Below the pieces are notes generated by a model. The model had not been told where the DNA came from. It saw only the letters and a program-made list of their open reading frames with translations, and did not search any database. Shown here in pieces: positions 4,791-10,966 of a stretch of 10,966 nucleotides of DNA. This DNA is from JBFGCT01 sp041581055 (GTDB taxonomy: Bacteria > Actinomycetota > Acidimicrobiia > Acidimicrobiales > Ilumatobacteraceae). Position 1 is the first letter of the stretch; each line of letters starts with the position of its first letter. The stretch covers positions 1 through 10,966 of the forward strand of contig JBFGCT010000137.1 in the NCBI GenBank assembly GCA_041581055.1, read 5' to 3'. Position numbers and translations under genes: made by a program.

Positions 4791-7208
4791 ATGGGAGTTC
4801 GCCGTTCGTCGCGCCTGCTCGCCCTCTCGGCGGTGTCGGTGATGGTCGCTTCGGCCTGCGCGTTCGGACCGCAGTACTCGGACCGGACGAGCGAGACCAG
4901 GCCGATCGTGCTGACCGTCGTCGACGAGCGCGGCGAGCCGGTGCCGGCGGCGGCGATCGCCCTCGGCGGCCGGAAACTGACGACCGACGAGGACGGCGAG
5001 ACCGTCATCAAGCTCAGCCAGCCGGTCAGCGGCGTCGTCTCCGCCGACGGACGGCTCGACGAGCCGGTGGTGATCGCCCCCGGCGACATCGCCTTGACGA
5101 TCAAGCTCTGGGACCGCTTCGGGGACGACGGGGCCGAGCGAATCTCGATGCACTTCGGGGGCGACGTCATGCTCGGCCGCCGCTACCTGGAGACCGACCG
5201 CACCGACACGCCGATCGTGACCGACGGCGACTCGGCCCGCGCCGTCGTCGAGGATCTTGCGCCGATGGCGGCCGCCGCCGACTGGACCGTCGTCAACCTG
5301 GAGACGGTCATCGGCGAGCTCCCCGCCGAGGACGCCTACACCGCCAAGCGGTTTCTCCTCCAATCGACCCCGCACATCACCGAGATGCTCGACGAGCTCG
5401 GCGTCGACCTCGTCACCCTCGGCAACAACCACGCCTACGACTGGGGCGACGCCGGGGTCGTCAGCACGCTCGGCGCCCTCGAGGCCGCGGGCATCGGCCA
5501 CGTCGGCGCCGGCGCCACCCGCGAGGAGGCGGTGCGCGGCCGCATGGTCGAGGTGGGCGACCGCACGCTCGGCATCGTGTCGTTCACGACGGTCAACGGG
5601 AGCTTCGTCAACGACCAGCTGCCGAGCGCCGGCGAACCGCTCCCGGTCGACCTGCCCGCCGACGAGCTGTGGCAGTACACCAGCCGGGAGTTCAGCTTCG
5701 GCAAGCCGGGCGACCAGTTGTACATCAAGCCCGACAACCGTCGGATCAACGAGATCTGGACGCTGTTCGCCCAACTGGAGCGCGACGTCGGCGAGGAGGC
5801 GGTCGCCGAGCTCTGGCAGCGGGTCAGCGCGGTCTATCCCGAGCTCCAGGACTGGGTGGCCCGGCGAGGCCACGGCGGGGCGGCGCCCTATCGGCAGGAG
5901 GACATGGAGGCGCAGATCAAGCAGCTCAAGCGGGACGGCGCCGACATGATCATCGTCCAGGTGCACGGCGGCTACCAGTTCGCCGAGGTCGAGAGCGAGT
6001 TCCTCCAGGGCATCGCCCACGCCGCGATCGACGCCGGCGCCGACGCGGTGATCGCCCACCACCCCCACGTGCTGCAGGGCGTCGAGTGGTACCGCGACAA
6101 GCTGGTCGTCTACAGCCTCGGCAACCTCGTGTTCGACCAGGACTTCCTGGCGACGTTCCCGACCGCGATGCTCCGACTCGTCACCGAGGGGTCGAACGTC
6201 ATCGAGGCCCGCATGATGCCGCTGATGCTCGACCGCTACCGGCCCGTGCCGGTCAGCGGGAACACCGCGGCCCAGATCGTGCGCCGGATCGACGAGCGCT
6301 CGGCGCTTCCGGCGGTCGCCGACCGGGTCGACGGGCTCGAGGTCGGGACCGAGCTCCGTCCGACGACGTCCGACGTCGCCGATCTCGTGTCGCCGGCGTC
6401 GCTGCGGTTCCAGCGCAACAGCGGCCTGATCGTCAAGGACCGGCTCCAGCGCGTGCAGCTCGTCTCGGTCGACCGCGACGGCCTCGGCGTGCTCAACAGT
6501 TGCGCCGTCGTGCGCAGCGACCGGCTGCCCGCGAACGCCGAGCTGGGCGTCGATCTCTACGGGTGGGGACGGTTCGACGACGACACCGCCGACGGCACGC
6601 GCGAGCTGCCGATGCACTGGGCGGTTCCCGACGACCCGGACCGGTGGGCCCGCACGGCGGGCCGCACGCTCGACCCGCTCGACGACGCGATCGAGCTACT
6701 CACCGACACCGAACGCGTCACGACGATGCGACTGCTGGCCCGGATCGATCTGGCCGAGCATCGCCTGTTCAACCGACACGGCGACCCGATCGACGCCCCG
6801 CCGCGACTCGAGATCAGGATGGACGTCAAACGGAGCCGAGGCGAGCGGCCGAGCATGCGCTTCGTCACCTTCGACTTCGAGGACTCGGATCCGACCGTCG
6901 CACCGAAGACCACCCGGCTCCGGGAGTTCCTGCTGCCGATCGAGGTCGCCGACGACGACGAATGGCACTCGATCTCGGTCCCGCTCCCGGACGACCTCTT
7001 CGCGCCCGACGCCGACGGGCACCAGGCGAACACGGCGACGCTGCTGATCGACACCCCGCCGGCGTTGCGCGGGCGGCTGGCGGTCGACAACCTGCGCATC
7101 ATCGAATGGCGCGGCCCGCCGGACACCGGGCGGGCGGCGTGGGTCGCCGCCGACCTGCTGCACACGCCCACCGCGCGCTACGTCGAGCTGACGGTCTCGG
7201 GCTGCTGA
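4791..7208 (+). CDS. Large multidomain CapA-family lipoprotein (PGA_cap metallophosphoesterase-like)
   Basis: An 805-residue lipoprotein, about twice the usual CapA length. The signal ends VASAC with C23 the likely lipid anchor. Residues about 38-90 look like a carboxypeptidase-regulatory/Ig-like beta domain (VVDERGEPVPAAAI). The CapA core follows with its family motifs in order: GGDVMLGR (123-130), NLE (169-171), GNNHAYDWG (211-219), VHGGY (391-395), AHHPHVLQGVEWY (from 422) and YSLGNLVFDQ (441-450). The core is split by an insertion (about 260-385, containing a helical LFAQLERDVGEEAVAELW segment). The last 300 or so residues are not CapA; near 690-770 a pattern of WHSISVPLPDD followed by LAVDNLRIIEW resembles a jelly-roll carbohydrate-binding module. 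CapA/PgsA proteins act in poly-gamma-glutamate capsule synthesis, but no pgsB/pgsC homologue is here, so the substrate is open. Other long frames over this gene are antisense or shifted shadows. Confidence 0.88.
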   Translation: MGVRRSSRLLALSAVSVMVASACAFGPQYSDRTSETRPIVLTVVDERGEPVPAAAIALGGRKLTTDEDGETVIKLSQPVSGVVSADGRLDEPVVIAPGDIALTIKLWDRFGDDGAERISMHFGGDVMLGRRYLETDRTDTPIVTDGDSARAVVEDLAPMAAAADWTVVNLETVIGELPAEDAYTAKRFLLQSTPHITEMLDELGVDLVTLGNNHAYDWGDAGVVSTLGALEAAGIGHVGAGATREEAVRGRMVEVGDRTLGIVSFTTVNGSFVNDQLPSAGEPLPVDLPADELWQYTSREFSFGKPGDQLYIKPDNRRINEIWTLFAQLERDVGEEAVAELWQRVSAVYPELQDWVARRGHGGAAPYRQEDMEAQIKQLKRDGADMIIVQVHGGYQFAEVESEFLQGIAHAAIDAGADAVIAHHPHVLQGVEWYRDKLVVYSLGNLVFDQDFLATFPTAMLRLVTEGSNVIEARMMPLMLDRYRPVPVSGNTAAQIVRRIDERSALPAVADRVDGLEVGTELRPTTSDVADLVSPASLRFQRNSGLIVKDRLQRVQLVSVDRDGLGVLNSCAVVRSDRLPANAELGVDLYGWGRFDDDTADGTRELPMHWAVPDDPDRWARTAGRTLDPLDDAIELLTDTERVTTMRLLARIDLAEHRLFNRHGDPIDAPPRLEIRMDVKRSRGERPSMRFVTFDFEDSDPTVAPKTTRLREFLLPIEVADDDEWHSISVPLPDDLFAPDADGHQANTATLLIDTPPALRGRLAVDNLRIIEWRGPPDTGRAAWVAADLLHTPTARYVELTVSGC

Positions 7209-7241
7209 CGGGCACGACGGGCACGACGCCGACTCGGGCGA

Positions 7242-7820
7242 TCAGTCGACGGCGACCGACTCGTTGAAGGTCTGCAGCAACGGGTGGCGCCCGCGGAACA
7301 CGATCCGGCAGACCGACGCGTGGTCGAGGTGGCAGTTCCACATGATGCCGATGTCGGTGCCGAGCGCCCAGGCCACGGCCGCCTTCATCGGCGAGACATG
7401 GCTCACGACGACCACGTTGTCCTTCGCCGCCCGTTCGACGAGGTCGTCGCACGCCGCGCGCACCCGCTGCGTGAGCGCCGTCAGCGACTCGCCGCCGGCG
7501 GGCACGTAGTCGTAGTCGTGGCGCCACCGCTGCCAGACCTCCGACGGCACGTCGGCGTGCGGCACCCCCTCGTACTCCCCATAGGACAGCTCGACCCACC
7601 GCTCGTCGAACTCGATCTCGCGACCGAAGTGGGCGGCGGTCTGCTGGGCCCGCTTCAGCGGGCTGGAGATGACCGCGTCGACATGGCAACTCTCGGTCAC
7701 GAAGCGGGCGATGGCGACCGCCTGCCGCTTGCCGAGCTCGTCGAGATCCTGGTTGAGACGGCCTTGGAGCAGGCCTCGCTCATTGGCCTCCGTGCGGCCG
7801 TGGCGGACGAGGATCAACAC
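7242..7820 (-). CDS. Histidine phosphatase family protein (phosphoglycerate mutase-like)
   Basis: A 192-residue cytoplasmic enzyme of the branch-1 histidine phosphatase superfamily, full length for the family. Visible catalytic set: VRHGRT with H7 as the phosphorylated histidine, R6, then SSPLKRAQQTA with R57, ELSYGEYEG with E77 as the likely proton donor, and VVSHVSPMK with H141. GESLTALTQRV (109-120) is also typical. Substrates in this family range from phosphosugars to alpha-ribazole phosphate (CobC), so none is assigned. The start is GTG at 7820; TTG follows directly and no strong ribosome site is seen. It is the last gene of a probable operon, 41 bp after the membrane-protein gene, and its end converges with the CapA-like gene across 33 bp containing two GGGCACGAC repeats. 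In mycobacteria a CobC-like domain fused to RNase H (Rv2228c) adjoins a zinc-ribbon protein (Rv2229c); here the RNase H part is absent. Confidence 0.88.
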   Translation of the reverse strand: MLILVRHGRTEANERGLLQGRLNQDLDELGKRQAVAIARFVTESCHVDAVISSPLKRAQQTAAHFGREIEFDERWVELSYGEYEGVPHADVPSEVWQRWRHDYDYVPAGGESLTALTQRVRAACDDLVERAAKDNVVVVSHVSPMKAAVAWALGTDIGIMWNCHLDHASVCRIVFRGRHPLLQTFNESVAVD

Positions 7821-7861
7821 GGCGTGAGTGTGCCATACCGCACGGTGCGTCGGCGACGGGG

Positions 7862-8350
7862 TCAGCCGAAGCGGTCCGGCACCGCGACGAGATGGCCCTG
7901 CCGCACGAAGTCGCGCCGGCGGCCAGGATCACCGAGATCGTTGCGCCGCCAGAGCCAGGCGCACAGCGCGATCCCCACCACCTCGAGGAGGACGCTCCAC
8001 CACCCTCGCTCGGAGACCGGGAAGCCGGCGGCGGACAGGCGGGCCCCGGTGAACGGCCACCAGAACGTGTCGGTGTCGTTCCACGCGCCGTCGAACACGA
8101 GATGGAGGAACATGCCGATCGGGAGTCCGAGCAGCGTGCGGCGGATCGGCTTGCGGCCGGCGGTCGCCGCCATCAGGACGGCGAGCAGGGCAACGCTGAC
8201 CGTGACGCTGTGCAACGCCCGCGCCCCGCCGAGCAAGCCGTCGCCGAGCGGGAGCACCGACCCCACGATCAGCAGGCGGTAGTCGAACCGCGGGTCGCGG
8301 AACACGAACCCGACCGAGAGCACCGCGGTCCCGACGAACCAGAAGAACAC
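7862..8350 (-). CDS. Small integral membrane protein, DUF457/YdjM-like metal-dependent hydrolase candidate
   Basis: A 162-residue membrane protein with about four hydrophobic segments (about 2-17, 26-36, 49-64 and 130-145). The start is GTG at 8350-8348, four bases after the TGA of the zinc-ribbon gene, so the two are translationally close-coupled; the same frame upstream is only a shifted shadow of that gene. Conserved-looking polar residues lie near membrane segments: GSVLPLGD (D37), RALHS (H47), MFLHLVFDG (H83, D87) and TFWWPF. HS, HxxxD and a Trp/Pro motif recall the DUF457/YdjM membrane-bound metal-dependent hydrolase group, but the match is by eye. The C-terminus (about 147-162) is Arg/Asp rich and likely cytoplasmic. 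It sits between the zinc-ribbon and histidine-phosphatase genes in one apparent transcript. Confidence 0.72.
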   Translation of the reverse strand: MFFWFVGTAVLSVGFVFRDPRFDYRLLIVGSVLPLGDGLLGGARALHSVTVSVALLAVLMAATAGRKPIRRTLLGLPIGMFLHLVFDGAWNDTDTFWWPFTGARLSAAGFPVSERGWWSVLLEVVGIALCAWLWRRNDLGDPGRRRDFVRQGHLVAVPDRFG

Positions 8351-8354
8351 CCCG

Positions 8355-9059
8355 TCAGACGACCAGCATCCGCCCGCACTGCGGGCAGTCGGTGAGCCCC
8401 GTCTCGGCCGCCTCGTCCTTGGCGGTGTCGACCTCGGCCGCGGAGAGGTCGAGGTGGCAGCCGTCGCAGCGATGGGCGACCAACCGGGCGACCGCCACGC
8501 CGAGCTGCCCGCGGATGCGGTCGTACCTCGACAGGATCGCCGGGCCGAGCTGCTCGCGGAGCTCCGAGCGCCGGGCGCCGAGGTCGGCGAGCTCCCGGTC
8601 GATGTCGGCGACGGCGAGCGCCAGGGCATCGTCGGCCCGGCCCAGCGCGGCCCGCAGCGTCTCCTCCTCCCGGAGATGGCCGCCGAGCGCCTCCTCGGTC
8701 TCGGTCGACTCGGCCAGGTCGGCAAACTCCTGGGTCTCCACCTGTTCCAACTGCCCGTCGACGGTGGCGATCTCGTGCATCAACGCCTCGGCCTCGCGGG
8801 GCGCGATCACGGTCTTGAGCTGGGCTTCGAATCGCTTCTTGTCCGTCCGGAGCACGGCGCTGCGCTCTTCGGCAGTCTCCATCGCCGCCGTCAGCTCGCC
8901 GATCCGCCGGCGCATCTCGGCCCGCCGGCGTTCCCAGTCGGCGAGCGCCGCGGACCGGGCGGCGAGCTCTTCCCGCTCGGGAAGGCGCTCGCGGCGAATC
9001 GTCAACTGGTCGGCCTCGGTGTCGAGTGCCTGGAGCGTCAGTAGCTGCTCGGCGATCAT
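8355..9059 (-). CDS. Coiled-coil protein with C-terminal C4 zinc ribbon (zf-RING_7 family, COG1579)
   Basis: A 234-residue protein of the bacterial zf-RING_7 / COG1579 type, similar in layout to mycobacterial Rv2229c. Residues about 5-175 are dense in Glu, Arg, Leu and Ala with heptad-like spacing, predicting a long antiparallel coiled coil. The tail carries a C4 zinc site: C198-x2-C201 (RCDGC) and C225-x2-C228 (DCPQC), all four cysteines present. An EALMHEIATVD segment (about 90-100) is characteristic of the family. Molecular function is not settled; binding to nucleic acid or to an assembly factor has been suggested for relatives. ATG at 9059 gives the usual family N-terminus (MIAEQLLTLQALD); the ribosome site is weak (GAGCGG). 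The gene begins 32 bp after the PBP stop and ends 4 bp before the membrane-protein start. Confidence 0.88.
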   Translation of the reverse strand: MIAEQLLTLQALDTEADQLTIRRERLPEREELAARSAALADWERRRAEMRRRIGELTAAMETAEERSAVLRTDKKRFEAQLKTVIAPREAEALMHEIATVDGQLEQVETQEFADLAESTETEEALGGHLREEETLRAALGRADDALALAVADIDRELADLGARRSELREQLGPAILSRYDRIRGQLGVAVARLVAHRCDGCHLDLSAAEVDTAKDEAAETGLTDCPQCGRMLVV

Positions 9060-9091
9060 CGCCGCTCATTGTGACAGGTTCGGCGCCCGCC

Positions 9092-10966
9092 TCAGCAGGG
9101 GGCGATGCTCGCCGACGCGGCGAACGTCGGCAGCGGGGCCCGCGGATCGAGGTTGTTCGGGTCGATCGTCGTGCCGATGTCGACCTTGGCGGTGATCGGG
9201 ATCGGCGGCAATGTCACCGGCGGCGGCGGTGGGGCGGCCTCGACCGGCTCGGGCGGCGGTTCGCCCTCGACGGGCTCGGCGGTGGTCGGCGGCACGGTCG
9301 GGCTGGTGGCGACGGTTCCGCCAGGGATGAACCCGACGACCTCGAAGACGCACTCGTTCCCGGGGAGCACGAGCCGGGCGTTCGGGCGCGGCGGCGGCGG
9401 GGGGGGCTCCCAGTCCTCGAACGGCAGCAGGGCGTGCGCCGGGTCCATGTACGCCTTCCAGATCTCGGCGGGGAACAACCCGCCCTGCACCTTGTTGACC
9501 CCGCGCTCGCGGAACTCGGGGACGCCGACCATCGGCGTGTACCCGTCGGGGTCGCCGACCCACACGGCGGTCGTCAGCTGCTTGGTCGCGCCGACGAACC
9601 AGGCGTTGGTGTTGTCCTGCTGGGTGCCGGTCTTGCCGAACGCCGGCCGGCCGTCGGCGAGCGGGTGACGGCGGGCCGTGCCGCTGCGGAGCACGCCCTT
9701 CAGGATGTCGACGGTGGTCAGCGCGGCGGCCCGGTCGAACACCTCCGTGCCCGGGTCGAAGTTGGTGTAGATCCGGCTGCCGTCGACGTCCTCGATGTAC
9801 TCGACGAAGTACGGCTTCTTGTGCAGGCCCTCGTTGGCGAGCGTCTGCATCCCCGACGCCATGTCGAGCGGGCTCATCTCGTTGGCCCCGGTGGCGTAGC
9901 TGGCGAACGGCTTGATCGGGCGCCGCTCGGACGCCGGCTGGCCGAGATACAGGTAGTCCGACTCGGCCATCCGATACGTCGTGTCGACGACCCGGTTCAA
10001 GCCGACGATCTGCGACAGCCGGGCGAAGGCGCAGTTGATCGAGCTCCACGTCTGCTGTTGCAGGGTCGTCACGCTGCCCGACGCCCCACCGGTGATCTCG
10101 AAGACCGGCTCGTTCGGGTCGCCCGGGTTCGGCAGCCGGCAGCCGCGCACCCCGTCGATGATGTCGCCGGCCTGGGCCCCGGCCTGCACCGCGGCGGCGA
10201 GGATGAAGAACTTGATGCTCGACCCGGTCTGGCGCGGGGACATCGCCATGTTGATCTCGCGCTCGTTGGGCTCGAACCCGCGCCCGCCGACCATCGCCCG
10301 GACCGCGCCGGACTGCGAGTCGAGCGACAGGATCGCCGCGTCGAAGCCCTGCAGGTTGTCCGGCAGGACGTTGCGCGCCTCCTCGGCCTTGCGCTGGAGG
10401 AACTGGTTGAGCGTCGTGTGGATCCGCAGACCGCCGCGGAACAGGCGGTTGTAGCGCTCCTGGTAGGTGTCGCCCAGGATGGTCGACGTGTTGAGCAGGT
10501 AGTCGCGCAGCGCCTCGGAGAAGTACGTGCGCTTGAAGTTGCGACTCGGCAACGACTTGACGCGCTCGGGCAGCACGAACTCCTCGGCCCAGTACTCGGC
10601 CTCCTCCTCGGTCAGGAACTCGTCGCTCTCCAACCGCTCGAGCACCTGCAGCCACCTCGTCCGGCTGCGCTCGGGCTTGTTGATCGGGTCGAAGCCGGAC
10701 GGCGAGCGCACCAGGCCGGCGAGGAACGCCGACTCGATGAACGTGAGCTGGTCGGCGGTCTTGCCGAAGTAGGTCTCGGCGGCGGCCTGGATGCCGTAGG
10801 CGTTGTTCCCGAAGAACACCGTGTTGAGATAGCGCTCGAGGATCTCCTCCTTGCTCAGCTCCTTCTCGAGCATCAGGGCGTAGTGCGTCTGCAGGCCCTT
10901 GTACCGGCCGTCGCGTTCGAGGCCGGCGAGGAAGTCGTTCTTGACGACCTGCATGGTGATCGTCGA
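9092..10966 (-). CDS. Class A penicillin-binding protein (GT51 + transpeptidase), 5' end outside the window
   Basis: A bifunctional peptidoglycan synthase, 624 residues visible and open to the window edge; the frame reads STITMQVVKN at the edge, so the ATG at 10954 is internal. The first part of GT51, including the catalytic Glu (EDxxFxxH), is off the window. Visible GT51: EKELSKEEILERYLN (34-48) and FFGNNAYGIQAAA. The transpeptidase has all three motifs: S249-SI-K252 (in RQTGSSIKFF), S309-I-N311 and K445-T-G-T. The glycosyltransferase adds lipid II to glycan chains and the transpeptidase makes peptide crosslinks outside the membrane, using D,D-substrates and inhibited by beta-lactams in this family. 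After about residue 520 a Pro/Thr/Glu-rich tail carries PPPPPP, NECVFEVVGF and a terminal APC. It is the likely first visible gene of the operon that continues to the histidine phosphatase. Confidence 0.93.
   Translation of the reverse strand, partial: STITMQVVKNDFLAGLERDGRYKGLQTHYALMLEKELSKEEILERYLNTVFFGNNAYGIQAAAETYFGKTADQLTFIESAFLAGLVRSPSGFDPINKPERSRTRWLQVLERLESDEFLTEEEAEYWAEEFVLPERVKSLPSRNFKRTYFSEALRDYLLNTSTILGDTYQERYNRLFRGGLRIHTTLNQFLQRKAEEARNVLPDNLQGFDAAILSLDSQSGAVRAMVGGRGFEPNEREINMAMSPRQTGSSIKFFILAAAVQAGAQAGDIIDGVRGCRLPNPGDPNEPVFEITGGASGSVTTLQQQTWSSINCAFARLSQIVGLNRVVDTTYRMAESDYLYLGQPASERRPIKPFASYATGANEMSPLDMASGMQTLANEGLHKKPYFVEYIEDVDGSRIYTNFDPGTEVFDRAAALTTVDILKGVLRSGTARRHPLADGRPAFGKTGTQQDNTNAWFVGATKQLTTAVWVGDPDGYTPMVGVPEFRERGVNKVQGGLFPAEIWKAYMDPAHALLPFEDWEPPPPPPRPNARLVLPGNECVFEVVGFIPGGTVATSPTVPPTTAEPVEGEPPPEPVEAAPPPPPVTLPPIPITAKVDIGTTIDPNNLDPRAPLPTFAASASIAPC

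Noticed and set aside
4605..6617. Minus-strand frame of 670 codons antisense to the CapA-like gene
   Set aside because: Composition typical of an antisense shadow (Asp, Val, Arg, Ala, His) and no motif; the plus strand carries every CapA motif.
7209..7241. Two GGGCACGAC repeats between convergent gene ends
   Set aside because: Only two copies in 33 bp, no stable hairpin seen; most likely simple-sequence drift.
2990..7267. Plus-strand frame of 1425 codons spanning three genes
   Set aside because: High GC removes stop codons by chance. The translation is Arg/Pro/Ala-rich without domains and overlaps clearly recognised SGNH, lipoprotein and CapA genes in other frames.
9066..10655. Second minus-strand frame of 529 codons over the PBP gene
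   Set aside because: Frameshifted shadow; PBP catalytic motifs are all in the other frame.
1..10966. Defence, CRISPR, toxin-antitoxin or mobile element
   Set aside because: No spacer-repeat array, transposase, integrase, terminal inverted repeats, nuclease or toxin-like small gene pair recognised on either strand.

Overview
This is a GC-rich window whose true reading frames have strongly G/C-biased third codon positions. It encodes mostly envelope-associated proteins with Sec-type or lipoprotein signals. The gene content (a secreted dockerin-like protein, a secreted protein with an FDSR ... DITGYF module, a CapA-like lipoprotein, a class A PBP, and a C4 zinc-ribbon coiled-coil protein near a histidine phosphatase) suggests a high-GC actinobacterium, perhaps of the Acidimicrobiia/Ilumatobacter type. 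That taxonomic guess is inference from style and neighbourhood; there is no rRNA or other marker here.

Layout. (1) 1-249: mostly non-coding. It has a possible gene start reading off the left edge on the minus strand, three exact 7-bp direct repeats at an 11-bp period (40-68), a 13-bp palindrome overlapping a perfect Shine-Dalgarno-like sequence (109-121), and a terminator-like hairpin (226-242). (2) 250-2896: two divergent secreted-protein genes, a 584-aa PKD/dockerin-like protein (minus) and a 233-aa exported protein (plus), separated by a 190-bp promoter region. (3) 2897-3264: a gene-poor convergent gap holding a marked cluster of nested and tandem palindromes (3142-3195) and one doubtful small ORF. 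(4) 3265-4705: a minus-strand pair, an exported SGNH/GDSL hydrolase followed by an unrecognised lipoprotein. (5) 4791-7208: a plus-strand 805-aa lipoprotein built around a CapA (poly-gamma-glutamate synthesis-like) metallophosphoesterase fold, divergent from the SGNH gene. (6) 7242-10966: a probable minus-strand operon, class A penicillin-binding protein (5' end outside the window) -> zinc-ribbon coiled-coil protein -> small membrane protein -> histidine phosphatase, with gaps of 32, 4 and 41 bp.

Almost everything acts at or outside the membrane: peptidoglycan polymerisation and crosslinking (PBP), possible surface-polymer or ester processing (CapA-like, SGNH), and secreted or surface display (dockerin-like and FDSR/DITGYF proteins). 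The zinc-ribbon protein and the phosphatase are the cytoplasmic exceptions. I see no mobile element, CRISPR array, tRNA or rRNA, and no obvious defence system. The least explained signals are two non-coding regulatory-looking arrays: the 11-bp-phased direct repeats at the left end and the tandem palindromes at 3142-3195.
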